Below are positions 13,108 through 26,673 of a stretch of 64,000 bases of DNA, in pieces. Below the pieces are notes generated by a model. That model did not search any database. It saw only the letters and a list, made by a program, of their open reading frames with translations, and had not been told where the DNA came from. This stretch comes from a bacterium (GTDB taxonomy: Bacteria; Patescibacteriota; Gracilibacteria; BD1-5; UBA6164), in NCBI GenBank assembly GCA_024635475.1, contig JAGXIW010000001.1, positions 1 through 64,000 of the forward strand, written 5' to 3'. The translations under genes and the position numbers were made by a program. How positions within the stretch are numbered: position 1 is the first letter of the stretch; each line of letters opens with the position of its first letter.

Positions 13108-15387
13108 TTAAATTATATCATTTTCTTCCTCATTTTTCATCATCCTTGTTTTTAATTCATCCCAAACTTCTTTTGGAATTGGTTTAGCTATCTTTACTTC
13201 TGGGTATTTTTTAGCTGCTAGAAAAGGTCATCTTTTGCTATTTTTGATAACTAGTTCTTCCCCACTTTCTTGGTCTATCAAAAGTCATTTTTCTTTTACT
13301 ATTTCTTCTAGTATTTCATCTTTTTCTGATTTAATCTTACCTATCCGTTTTACTTCTGGATAATCTGAACTTGCGAGAAATGGACCAAATCTACCGAATT
13401 TAACAACTATTGTACCTCATTCTGGACATGGTTTTCATTCGTATTTTTCTTTTATAGCTTCAAGTCATGGATTATCATTTTCTGTTCTTTCTATATATTT
13501 ACATTCAGGATATCAAGTACAACCGATAAATTTACCTGTTTTACTATATTTATAAACTAGATCTTTTCCACACTCAGGACATTCTTTTCCTACCATTTCT
13601 ATTACCTTTTCCGCATTTTCACCTGCATTTTCAAGATCTTTTTTTAGAGTTTGCTCCCAAAAATTTGAAAGCATAGTTTGGTATTTTTCCTTTCAAGTAG
13701 CTACTTTATCGAAATCTTCTTCTACAAGTGAAGTAAATTTATAATCCATCATTTTTTCAAAATATTTAGTTAGAAAATCTGTAACAGTAAAAGCAACATC
13801 AGTTGGTTTTAAATATTTTCTTTCAAATTTTTCTATATATCATCTGTCTATTATTGTTCAAATAGTTGGAGCATAAGTTGAAGGTCTACCAATTCATTCT
13901 CATTCCATTTTTTTAACTAGAGATGCTTCTGTATAACGAGCAGGTGGACGAGAAAAAGTTTGAAGCGAATTAATTTCTTTACTATTTACCAAAGTTCATA
14001 CATCAAGCTTTGGTAATTTAGAATTGTCTTCTTCATCAAGCTCATCATCATTTCATTCTATATAAAGCTTCATAAATCAATCAAATTTAATAACTTCTCA
14101 TTTTGTTATCCAATTTGAGTTTTTGTTTATAATTGGTGAAAAATCCATAGTTGTAATTTCAATTAAAGCATCAGTCATCTGACTTGCTATAGTTCTTTTC
14201 CAAATTAATTCATATAATCTCTGTTCTTGAGGTTCTAAAGTTCATTTTAAACTATCTGGTGTTTTTGATAAATCAACTGGTCTAATAGCTTCATGAGCTT
14301 CTTGTGCTGAAGCTTGTTTTGTTTTGTATTGTCTTTCTTTATGATAATCTTTTCAAAATAGTTTTTCTATTACTTCTTTTGAACTATCTAAAGCAAATTT
14401 AGATAGATTTACACTATCAGTTCTCATATATGTAATAAGTCATTGTCTTTCTCATCATCATAAATCGATTCATTCATAAAGTTTTTGAGCTATCATCATC
14501 GTTTGTTTAACACCGTATCAAAATTTACGACTAGCTTCTTGTTGTAAAGTTGATGTTGTAAAAGGAGCCCCAGGAGTTCTCTTACTATCTTTTTTAATTG
14601 TATCATTTAATACAAATTCTAGATTTATTTTTTGGCTCAATAAAGTATATCAGTTTTTATCTTTAGTTGATTCTAATGATTCTAAATTTGGAAGTAATGT
14701 TAAAAGGAACTTATCTACATCTTCACGAGAATTAAAATTTTTTCATTTTCATCATATTTTTTCTAAAATTGACTTAAATTGAAAATTATTATGTTCTAAG
14801 TTTGCAAGTACTTTCCAACTTTCTTTTGGTTTAAATTCTTGTATTTCTCTTTCTCTTTCTACTATCATCTTAACAGCTACTGATTGTACCCTTCAAGCTG
14901 ATAATCATTTTCTTATTTTTTTCCATAAAACAGGACTAACTTTGTATCATACAAGTCTATCTAATATCCTTCTTGCTTGTTGAGCATCTACTAGATTGAT
15001 ATCTATATTTCTAGGAGTTTTTATACTTTCTTCTATTGCTTTTTTTGTAATCTCATGAAAAACTATTCTTTTTACTTTTGTAGGATCAATATCAAGCACA
15101 TTGCAAAGATGCCAACCAATAGCCTCTCATTCCCTATCCTCATCGGTTGCTATCCAAACTTCTTGTGATTTTGAAGCTAAGCTTTTTAATGATTCAACTG
15201 TTTTTATTTTTTCTTTTGAGATTTGATATTTTGGTAAAAAATTATTATCTATATCAACTCATAATTCTTTTTCCGGTAAATCTCTTATATGTCACATAGA
15301 TGCAACTACTTTATAATCTGCTCATAAAAATTTTTCTATGGTTTTTCACTTTGCTGGAGATTCCACTATTACTAAGTTTTTTGACAT
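13108..15387 (-). CDS. topA: DNA topoisomerase I
   Basis: [70 protein letters not shown]-terminal zinc-ribbon repeats. Confidence 0.95.
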
Positions 15388-15569
15388 AAAAGAATGTATT
15401 AAAAGTAAAATTTGAACTTATTTTTTCCTATAATATTCAGATATTTAAAATAAAGTGTATTTTTTTATTGTTTTTAGTCAAAAAAAAATTAGAAAAACTT
15501 GTTTTTCTAATTTTAAAATTTAATTATTATTATTTTTTTAAACTCTTTTTAATTCTGTCTTTGTTCTTT

Positions 15570-15658
15570 GTAATCCTGAGAATAGCGAAGGATCCCTTTA
15601 GCATTGTAAAATTAGTTAAATCATGTTTAAGAGATTCTTCATTTCATTCAGAATTACA
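15570..15658. repeat. Degenerate copy of the palindromic dispersed repeat
   Basis: gtaatcctgagaatagcgaaggatccctttagc...tttaagagattcttcatttcattcagaattac. Confidence 0.7.
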
Positions 15659-15670
15659 ACTTTCTTTATT

Positions 15671-16180
15671 TTAATAATAAATATCAATAACATTTTTAAC
15701 AAGATTTCTATTATCATATGGAAATTTATGGTTTTCTATATATCTTATAATAGCATAAAAGATACTCCAAACATTGTCTTCATTGTAGAAAAAAGCATTT
15801 CATTCACTTTTTACTGGATTAAACTCATTTAATATATTGTTTAGATAATTATCTTTTGATACTATTGGAACAATTCCTTTTTTTAAATAATCTCATAATC
15901 TTCACATACAATTATCACATACTATAAAATCAATTCAAAATAATAAATTATCATTTACTTCATTTAAGTAAATCATAGAATCATACTTTCAAAATTCCTC
16001 TTTTGATAAAACAATTAAATCAATAGGTAAAACTGATAATCATTTTAATAAATCTCAAAGCAACTCTTTATTGTCCATTACAATAATTCATAAGATTTTA
16101 TTTTTCTTAAGTAATTTAAATTTATTTTTTATACTTTCCGTTTGCCTTTTTTTCTCAATAAGTATTTCTGTTAATCCCAT
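15671..16180 (-). CDS. Hypothetical protein resembling the C-terminal part of a glycogen/starch-synthase-like glycosyltransferase
   Basis: MGLTEILIEKKRQTES...KKGIVPIVSKDNYLNNILNEFNPVKSEGNAFFYNEDNVWSIFYAIIRYIE; 169 aa. Confidence 0.5.
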
Positions 16181-16394
16181 ATTTAATAAATCAAAAATAA
16201 AAGATAATAAGTAATAGACAGTTTTATTTGTAAATGTTTATCTATTTGTCTAACTAAAATAATTTTATCACAATTAGAATAAATAAACAAAAAAAATGAT
16301 TTGACAAAACTTATATATATAATTAAATAAAAAACTTGTGTTTTTACAGGATTTTATTATTGTTATTGCATAATTTAAAATTATTATTTTTTCT

Positions 16395-17684
16395 ATGAAA
16401 TCCATTATACTTAAAATAGTTATCTTCATTTTTGCTTTATTTATAATTCACTCTATTTTTTCAGCTTTTGTTCCTGTGGATACGGTCTTTAATGATATAA
16501 ATAAAGATTATAAATATTTTAATGAACTTCAAGAATTATACAATAAACAAGTTTTTTATCCTGATGAAAATGATAAATTTAATCCAAATAATTTACTCCG
16601 TAGAGAGGAATTTATAAGTGTTATCATGGAAACTAGTTGTAATAAATGTACAAAACCTAACACTTCAACTTGAATTATAGATAAATATAAAGATCTTATT
16701 CCATTTTTTGATGTACCAAGCTCTAATAGTTACTTTTATTGTATATCCTTAGCAAATGATAAAAATTATATTGATTCATATCCAGTATGATATAAATGTG
16801 ATGACGAAACAATTAATGCTGATAAAACACCTTTTTGTCCCAATAATTATGTAAGTTTAGAAGAAGCAGTATCCTTAATACTTAGAAATTCAAATTTGTT
16901 TTCAGTTGAAGAAAATAATGCCGTATTAGCAGATATAGCTAATTGAAAGATTACAACAGAATTGGCAGATGACATAGCACCAAAAAATATAGATTGAAGT
17001 ACTTATATGTATTATGGATACATAAAAAAAGCATTAGATTACTCTATCGAAGAATATGATGCTTTATGAAATAAGAAAGTCTATAAGTTAATTGATTTAA
17101 GTAATTGAAAAGTCTATCCACAAAAATTAATTACAAAAGAAGAATTTTTGAAAATGGCCTATATAGCATTAAAAACAAATAGTTGTCAAAATGTTATTGA
17201 TCCTACTTTATTAAGTTTAGATTGACAAACTTGAACTTCATCTGTATCTCCAGCAGAAACTACTATCTTAAATTGTGAGGATAGAGATAGTGATGATGAT
17301 TGAATTAATGATTGTGTTGATTTATGTCCAGATATATATTGAAAAACAATAAATAAATGATGTCCTATATATGATTTATGTAATAGTGATTGTACTTGTT
17401 CTAATTGAAGAGTTTGTACTTTGAGTAATAAATCTCTTTGTGGTATTAAATGAGTTTGTGTAGATGATAATAGTAAAGTTAATGATGACAATAAAACAAA
17501 TGAGTGTCTAGAAAAATATAATTCAAGCAAGATTTATGGTAATGTAGTTTGTAATTCTTGTCCCTGTGATAATTTTGTTGATTTTGCAAGTAATATAAGA
17601 AAATGTGATTATCTATTCCCTGCGATCACCTCTACTGGTAGTACACAGATTTATTCAGCTTGAAAATTCTTTGAGGTAAAATAA
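16395..17684 (+). CDS. Secreted SLH-like protein with a thrombospondin type 3-like Ca-binding repeat
   Basis: Signal peptide; LRREEFISVIMETSCNKC; CEDRDSDDDGINDCVDLCPDIYGKTINKGCP; 429 aa. Confidence 0.7.
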
Positions 17685-20600
17685 TTAACAATGCTTTTTA
17701 TCTATATCACATTCCCAATTATCTTTCTGGCTATCAAAATAAAATATAGGGATAGCAATTAGAGTAAGTATAGCTGAGGCTCAAAGTCACCAAACTATAC
17801 TCCAAGCAAGTCAGCTCCAAACTGGGTCTGAAGTTATCTTAATTGCTCAGAAAATTGCTGAAATAGAAGTAAGCATAATTGGCATAAATCTGATATATCA
17901 AGCCTCTATTATTGCCATTTCTAAAGTCCATCATCTCGATTTAAGTATTTCAATGTAATCAATTAGAAGTATTGCATTTCATACTACTATTCAAGCAAGA
18001 CTTATAACTCATATCATTCCCGTTGCATTAAAGTATTCATTTTTTAATAGATACAATATACTAAATCAAGGAAATATTCCAAAAAATCAAAGTAAGAAAG
18101 GAAGCATAACAATTCAAGCAATCCTAAAGCTTTTAAATTGTCAAACAATTAGAAAATATATTGCAATTAGAGCTAAGATCATAGCAGTTCAAAGATCTCT
18201 AAATGTATCCATTGTAAGTTTCCATTCTCAATCCCATTCTATTTTGTATGTTTTTCAATCTTTTATTCATTCAAAAGTCAGATCATAAAATGAAGAGTCA
18301 ATAAGACGATAATCTTTTCATAAAAATTCGTCACTTTTAAAAATAGAAAAAAGTTTAAGTATTGGATAAACTACAGAATTATCTCCCATTTCAGCATATA
18401 TATAGTTTGTTTCTTTTCTATTATCTGTATTTATTTCATGATTTAAAAATGTCAATTTTTTTCTAGATATACTACTTAGTGGAATTTGTTGTCAATTATT
18501 ATTTGTAAAAGTAATATTATCGAATAATTTTATAGTATCAGATTGACTTTGTTTTACTCATAAAAGTATATTTGTTGATTCTAAGGATGTAGAATCCTTT
18601 ATCAAACTAATAGGAATAGAATTTGTTGCTATCCTTATACTATTTGCAACTTGTTCAATTGTTAATTCAGATTTTTTCAGAGAATAATTATCTATATTGA
18701 GTTCTACTTTTTTATAAGTTGTAGATAGAGAATTTCATAAATCTACTATGTCATATTTCTTACTAATTCACTCTACAGTTGTATATACTTTTTTAGTAAA
18801 GTTATCTATATTTTCTTGTTCCAAATCAGTTCATGATAATTTCATTAAAAATGTCGCTCTAACAGGTGGTCATGGAGGATCTTCAAGTAATCTCAATTTT
18901 ATATCATTATATTTTGATTTTAGATATTTTTCTAAAATTGGTCTAAGTTGAATAGCATAAGCTTCAGATTTAATTCTATCTGTATTTTCGTGTTTTGATA
19001 CTAGATTTATCCTTGTAGATAATTGATATGATTCCATTCTATTGCTCCCTCATCTAAAAAGATTTGCAAAATCAGGAGGTAGGGCTAGTCAAATAGTTGA
19101 TGATATATTATCAACTACATTTAGATTTGTTGGAATAGTACAGTTTTGTTTTGTATCACATCATAATAAAAACTTTTCTATATCTTTTTCTATTTCTAAC
19201 ATCTTTTCTACACTTGTTCATCTAGGTCAATCAACCCAAAGGTATACTTGATCCTGATTTGATTTAGGAAGCATACGAGCTTTAAATACACCAAAATAGA
19301 TTGGTAAAATTGTTATTAAAATAAGCGATACCCAAAATGTTATTTTAAATATTTTTCTTTTTTTATTTGAGTTTATATCTTTATTAATAAAGTATTGCAT
19401 TGTTTTTACATAGATTTTTCTTACATCATATTTTCCTACTTTTTTAATTTTATGATGATCTTCTCATTCCTTTAAATCTTTAGTTGTCAAATAACTTACA
19501 AAAGGATTTATTGAAAAAGCTATAACTATTGATAGAAGTAGTGAAACAATTCAGTATTTTGGAATAGGTCACATATATTCTCCCATCATTCAAGTTACAG
19601 CAAACATCCCAGCAAATGACAATACTTTAGTAATTGTAGAAAGTATAACACCAGGTCAAACTTCATTTACTGCAGTTAATATAGCTTGTAATTTTGTATG
19701 TCATGTTTCCCTCCTTTCTTCTAAATGTCTATGCATATTTTCTACTACTACTATACTATCATCAACAAGCATTCATATAATCAAAATTAAAGCAAAAAGA
19801 GTTATTCTATTTATATTATCTCCTGACAGGTAAGCAAAAAGAAAAACTAAAGATAAGATCAAAGGTATAGAAGTTGCTGTATTTAATGCATTTTTAGCTC
19901 ATAAAAATATAATTAATATTACAATTACTATAACTATAGATAAAATCAAATCTCTTATTAGTTCACTTGTAGCTAGACTTGCTTTCTCTCATTCATTTTG
20001 TATTATTTTTATTTCTATATTTTTAGGTAATTTTTCTTTGATTTCTTCTAATTTTTTTTCTATGTTTCCAGTTACAAAAACAGCATTTGTTCAGATTTGT
20101 TTTCATACTCATAAAAAAACTACTTCATTTCATAGATTATTTTTCTCACTGTAGATTGAGTATTTATCTATTTTTTTAGTACCAAACTTTATATTAGCAA
20201 CATCTTCAAGAAATATATCACTTCAATTAAAACTTGCAATTAATAGTTTTTGTAATTTATCCAAATTGTTTAGGTTTGAAGTAAGTTCTATAAAAGTTTT
20301 TTCTTCTTTTGAATTATCTATACTTCAAATTGGAAATGAAACATCATTTTTCTTTAATACATCATAAACTTGCAATATATCTATATTTTTTGCTTGTAAT
20401 TTATCTAAATCAAGTTCAATAAATATGTTATTATTTAATCATCAAATAATATCAAGAGTCGTAACATTTGGAATGACTTTAAATTCATTTTTTATTATAT
20501 TTGCAACTTGTCTCAGATAAATATACTTTTCTTGAGTTGTAAGTTGTAAACTACTTTGTCATTGCGAAGATTGATTTTCTGATTTTTTTAAAGTTATTGC

Positions 20601-21029
20601 ATAAGTAATTTGAGGTAATTCATCTGGATCTATAGCTTTTATAACTGGGATAGAAACTCATATAGGTTTTATATCTAGATTTTGAGATAGTTTTTGAAGT
20701 AATCTAATCTTAGCATTTTCTTTATCAATTCAAACTTTAAATTTTACCATAACTCAAACAAAATTTTCTCTAGAAGTAGAAAAAACTTCATCAATTCATT
20801 CTATTTCCATGATTTTATTTTCAAGTTCTGAAGTTACCAATGTCTTAACATCTTGCGAATTAAGCCCAGGAGACTCTACATAAACCTGAAAAGCTGGCAC
20901 TATAATTGTAGGATTATATTGTTTTGGTATAATTATGTAACTTCAAATTCAAGTTATTAATATAACTAAAATTAACACAAAAGTTAATTTAGTATTTTTT
21001 ATAAAGAATTCTGCAATTTTTGAAAACAT
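17685..21029 (-). CDS. RND-family efflux transporter (AcrB/MdtB-like)
   Basis: MFSKIAEFFIKNTKLTFVLILVILITGIGSYIIIPKQYNP..., ALILIIGMLVDDSIVVVENMHRHL, SLAGIVVGNAILLIDYIE; 1114 aa. Confidence 0.92.
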
Positions 21030-21077
21030 AGTTTTTTAATTAGTAATTAGCAATGATTAAGGAATAATTAAGGATTT

Positions 21078-22991
21078 TTATTTTTCTAATACTTCCCCAT
21101 CAAATAAATTTTCTTTTCAATCTGTTATTATTTCTTCTCAAGTTTTTAATCATTCAATCAGCGAAAATTCATCATTTTGTTTTAGTATTTTAATTTGTCT
21201 AAATTCTATTGTTTTTCAAAGTTTTTTATTAGTTTTAATAACATAAACTCAAGGAATCATATATTTTTCTATTATAGTTTTATTTTGTATAAAAATTCAA
21301 TTTTTACTTTTATCATTTATATAAAGTTTTGCAATACTTCAAATTATTATATCTTTAGGATTAAATAAAGAGATTTCTATTTTTGTTTTTTTTGTTATTT
21401 CATTTTTTATTGGAAAAATTGTTTTTATTATTCATTCTCTAAATCAATCATTTCACTCTATGGATATATTTACTTTATCTCATAATTTTATTTTAGATAA
21501 TGTATTATCTGGTATTTCAAAAACTATTTTTATATCTCTATTATCTGATATCTCAACTATAGGCATACTAGGAACAATAACCTGTCACATTTCAACAAAC
21601 TTTTTTGTTACTACTCAAGATATAGGTGACCTTATTATAGAATTACTTATGCTTACTAAAGTTAAATCTTTTCATATTTCAATTTTAGTAGTTTCTAAGT
21701 TTAATTCACTTAATTTAGCATTTTTATTTGTTTCTATACTTGCTCTATTTTTATTAATTTCATTCAATTTTTCACCAGCATCTTTTGTTTTTGTTTCTAC
21801 ATCTGATATTTTTAAATTATTTCATTCTATTGCTTGTTCATAATTTTTTGAAATTGTGTCTAAATTATTATTAGCTAAATCAACTTTTTTTTGTAATAAA
21901 GTTAATGCTTTTTCTTTTTCACTATTAAAATCATCAATACTTTCTTTGATTCATTTAAGTCAAAGAACATAATTTCAACTTACAGTTACTAAAATACTTT
22001 CTATATTACTTCAAAAATTTGAAATAGTTTGTTTATGATTATTAATTACATTTGTTCAAAAATTTGGTTCACTTGATACTGAATTATCAACAGTTTCATA
22101 TAAATCTTTTAAAAAATTTCTTAATTCATTATTGAAATCAATTCAAATAGTAAGAGTATTTTTTATTTCTTCATTACTAGGCTCTTTATTTAAAATAGTT
22201 GTTTCATAGATATTTTTATAATTTAGATAACTTCTATTAACAGTTTTAAATTGTTCTATTACTTGAGTTTTTTGATTCGTATCTTTTGCTCATAAAAAGT
22301 CTTCAAAAACATCATTATTATCATCATTTGTAGGATTTATAACTCATAAAAGTTCATCAGCATATTTTATAGTATTTGTATCTATTATCATTGAAGAGGT
22401 AATTGCATTTTTACCATTTGAATATAGATTTTTTTCTTTTGTATTAAAAACCAATTTAGTTTGTTCTAACTCTATTTTTGTTGTTTCTAGTGCATTTTTT
22501 GTTGTTTCAATTTGGGAATTTATTGAAGCTAATTCTTTATCTTTTATATTTTTTGTTAAAGATAATATATTATTTGCTCAATTTAAATTTATATTTATTT
22601 GATTTTCAAGTGACCTAGTTATATCTATTTGGCTATCATAACTTTTAGAAATAGAATCTTTTAATTCTTGCATTTGCAAAATCATTTTTTCTTGGTTTAC
22701 AAGAGATGTACTACTTTCAGCATTATCAAATCTAGCTATTATATCTCAAGCATTTACTATATCACCCTCTTTCACATAAATATCTCTTATTAATCATCAT
22801 TGTTTTGTTCAAAGTTGTGTTTTTAAATTACTTTCTACATATCATACAAAATCATCTTCTAGATTTATACTACCTGAAGCAACTTTTGTTGTTTTATAAT
22901 ACTTTACTAATTTTTCTTCTTGTTTATCACATGAAACCAATGAAAAAGTAAAAATAATCAATGTAAGAGTTGTAATAATTTTTTTTATCAT
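21078..22991 (-). CDS. HlyD/RND periplasmic adaptor lipoprotein
   Basis: MIKKIITTLTLIIFTFSLVSCDKQEE..., GLIRDIYVKEGDIVNAGDIIARFD; long coiled-coil; 637 aa. Confidence 0.82.
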
Positions 22992-23018
22992 AATTTGTGT
23001 TATTAAAGTTATTAAAAA

Positions 23019-23537
23019 TTAATTTTTAAATAATTCATCTATTTCTAAAATAATTTTATCTAAATCAAAAGGACAATTTCAAAAAATACATTTTTTCTTT
23101 GATATATTTTCTAATATAGAAAGTAATATAAATACTTTTTCTTGATTCAGTTTATATTTAGTACGAAAAGCTTCATATATTATAACAAAAATTGTATTTT
23201 GCATATCTGAAACCAATTCTTTCAATTTTTGATTTTCACAGTATCAATTTTGGTTTATTAAAGAAAATATATTTTTACTTTTTGATGGATAATAAATAAA
23301 TTCCTTAATAAAATTTTTTAAGTCATTGTTATTTGTTATTTTTTTTATAAAATCTAGATAAATCTCAAATGAATAACTTATAAGTTCTTCTTGCAATTTA
23401 TCTTTTGAAGGAAAATAATAATACAAAGAAGATTTTTTTATTTTCAAAGTATTTGCTAATTCTTGCATACTTACTTCTTTAAAAGTCTTATCATAAAAGA
23501 TAGGTTCAATTATCTTTAGTACTTCTTTTTTTTCCAT
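23019..23537 (-). CDS. TetR-family transcriptional regulator
   Basis: MEKKEVLKIIEPIFYDKTFKEVSMQELANTLKIKKSSLYYYFPSKDKLQEELI; 172 aa with TGA=Gly. Confidence 0.87.
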
Positions 23538-23562
23538 AATTTATATTTTTATATAAAATAAT

Positions 23563-23580
23563 ACCTAACGGTTGGTAGGT
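23563..23580. promoter_or_regulatory. Candidate TetR operator
   Basis: Imperfect palindrome acctaacggttggtaggt immediately upstream of the TetR/HlyD/RND cluster. Confidence 0.55.
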
Positions 23581-23705
23581 TGATAATATTTTTTTTTTTT
23601 ATATTGTCAAATCTTTTTCTATAAACAAAAATAATTTGCAAAAAATAAAAAAAGAGTAAAATCAAAACCGTTAAATCCACAAATATAATTAATTATAAAT
23701 AGAAT

Positions 23706-24845
23706 ATGAAAAGACTTGAAGTAAAGCAAATCTCTAAGATGTTTTTAACTAATAAATTTTTTAAGAAAATAGTAGCTTATTTGGGGCTTGTATTATTCTT
23801 CTATATATTTTCTGATTTTTTGTCTATATTTTTTCTTACTTTTATTTTTGCTTATTTATTTTCATCAATTTGAAAGTATTTAAAAATAAAAATTGATAAA
23901 TTAATTGATAAATCAGTATCTAAAAATAAATTAAAAAAGTTTTTAAAAAAAATTATTTCTCTAAATGCTTTAATACTTTTTGAATATCTTGTTTTTATAT
24001 TTTTGATAATTTTTACTTTATCAAATATGCTTCCTAAGATAGTTGATGAACTTATAAGTCTGCCTGAAAAAGTACCATTTATAAAAAATGAAGTTGATAA
24101 TATTGTTACTAAATTACAAGATTTGATAGCTTTTAACAGTGAATTATGATGAAGTATTACAGAAGTAGTAAATACTCAAGACATCAATATATTTTTTGAT
24201 ATTTTTAATAAATTAAAATCAGCTTGACTTATTTTCTTCAAAATATTTTTATCTCTTGTTTTAAGTTATATTTTTATAATAGATCAATCAAAATTAAAGA
24301 AGTACTTTTTATGAATAAAAAAATCTAATTTTGCATTTTTTTATCATGAATATGCTGATTTTTTTGAAAGAATTGTTAAAAGTTTTGGTCTTATATTTAA
24401 AGCTCAATCATTAATAGCATTAACCAATACTATTTTAACAGCTATTTGATTATATACTATTTGACTTATATATAATGGAGCTTTATTTCCATATTTTCTT
24501 ACATTAATAATTATTGTCTTTATTTGTTGATTTATCCCTGTTTTATGAACTTTTATATCATCAATACCAATATTATTTATTGGTTACAATGTATGATGAT
24601 TAAGTATTATATTGTCATTACTTGTATTAATTACTCTTGTACACTTTATTGAAGCATATTATTTAAATCCTAAAATAGTTTCGAGTTTTTTAAATTTACC
24701 TGTTTCTTTAACATTTGTCATACTTATAGTTTCTGAACATTTATTTTGAATTGCATGACTTTTAATTTGAGTAAGTTTATTTTACTTTTTAGAATCACTT
24801 CTAAAAGATGCAGATAAATGAATAAATGAAATAAACTGAAAATAA
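23706..24845 (+). CDS. AI-2E family transporter (UPF0118)
   Basis: FERIVKSFGLIFKAQSLIALTNTILTAIGL, ICGFIPVLGTFISSIPILFIGY, HFIEAYYLNPKIV; 379 aa. Confidence 0.82.
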
Positions 24846-25038
24846 ATATATAATATTATATTAATAGTATAGGAATTGCATTATTGGTTGAAAAATTAAG
24901 AAAAATGAAAAGTAATAAATTTGATAATTTAAAAAAATTAAATACTATATATAAATAAATGCTATATAAAAATAGAAATTAAAAATATAGTATTTTTTTT
25001 AAAATTAAACACTATTTATTTTATAATTGTAATTATTT

Positions 25039-26607
25039 ATGTACTCTAACGAATCTCTTGATAGAATCGCAAAAATAAAAAAACTAAAAGATGCCTGAAT
25101 AATTGTTTATGCTAACCATTATCATTGAAAAATTGATATTTCTGATATTTTAAATAAAAAATCAGAAATAAAAGAAGTTGAAGATTTACAAGATAACAAA
25201 GCAAAGTGAGATTTTCAAATAGCTTGAAGGATGATTAGTTATAAAAGTCATTGAAAATTGGCTTTTGCTAAAATAATGGATCACTCATGAATTATACAAG
25301 TTTGTTTTATGAAAGATAAAATCAAATTTAATACTTGAAAAAATATTGTTGAAAATGTAGATATATGATGAGAAAATAAATCTGCATATAAAATAAGTGA
25401 AAAATTTACTGATACTTGAGATTATATTTGAGTTATTTGAGATTTATTTTTGACTAAACATTGAGAATTAACTTTATTTGTTAAAGAATTTCAAATCCTT
25501 GCTAAATCTATAAGACCATTACCTGAAAAATTTCATTGATTAACAGATGAAGAAACTATTTATAGACAAAGATATCTTGATTTAATAATGAATGAAGACT
25601 CATATAATAGATTAAGATTAAGAAGTAAGTATATAAAGACCCTTAGAGATTTTTATAATATGCATAATTTTATAGAGATCGAAACTCCAGTACTTTGAAA
25701 TGCTGCTTCTTGAGCTGCAGCAGCACCATTTATAACTCATCATAATGATTTTTGAGAAGATTTTTATTTAAGAATAAGTCCAGAAACTAGCTTAAAGAAA
25801 GCAACTGTTTGAAGATTTGAAAGGGTTGTAGAATTTGCTCGTGACTTTAGAAATGAATGAAGTGATCCTTCACATTTACAAGAATTTACTATGATTGAAC
25901 ATTATGCTGCATGGTGGGATTTTAAAGATAATATTGAGTTTACTGAAAAAATGTTTGATTATATATTTGATAATATATCAGAATTCAAAAGAGAAGTAAA
26001 AGTTAAAGATAAGCTTTGAGTTGAAAAAATAGTTAATTTTAAAACTCCTTTTGAAAGAATTGATTATATAAAATGAATTAAAAATGCATGTTGAATTGAT
26101 GTTTCTATTTATAAAATATGAGATGAATCTAAACTTATCAATGATATAAAAAAAGCTTGAGTAGAATTTGACTGAATGGATAAAATGTTAACTCCTACAT
26201 TAATCGATTATCTATTTAAAAAAGTACTTAGACCTAGTATAGTATGACCTGCATTTGTTTATAATTACCCTAGGACTATTCAACCTCTAGCTAGACAAAG
26301 TGATGAAAATCATGAGATAGTTGAACAATTTCAACTTTTAGTAAATGGTTGGGAAATATTAAAATCTTATAGTGAGCTTGTTGATCCAGAAATACAAAGA
26401 TTAAATTTCTATGAACAAGCTAAAGCAAAGGAAATGTGAGATGAAGAAGCAACGAGTGTAGATGAAGACTTTGTATATGCCATGGAATATGGTATGCCAC
26501 CACAATCTGGATGGTGAATGTGAGTAGAGAGGTCTTTTTCTATACTAACTTGACAAGATAATTTAAGGGATGTTATTCTCTTCCCTTTGTTAAAATCTCA
26601 AAAATAA
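25039..26607 (+). CDS. lysS: Lysyl-tRNA synthetase (class II)
   Basis: [99 protein letters not shown]. Confidence 0.93.
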
Positions 26608-26619
26608 TTTGTTTATATA

Positions 26620-26656
26620 AAAAAAATCAAAGCAGAAAATTGCTTTGATTTTTTTT
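26620..26656 (+). terminator. Hairpin terminator of lysS
   Basis: aaaaaaatcaaagcagaaaattgctttgatttttttt. Confidence 0.78.
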
Positions 26657-26673
26657 ATGAAATTTAAATTAAA

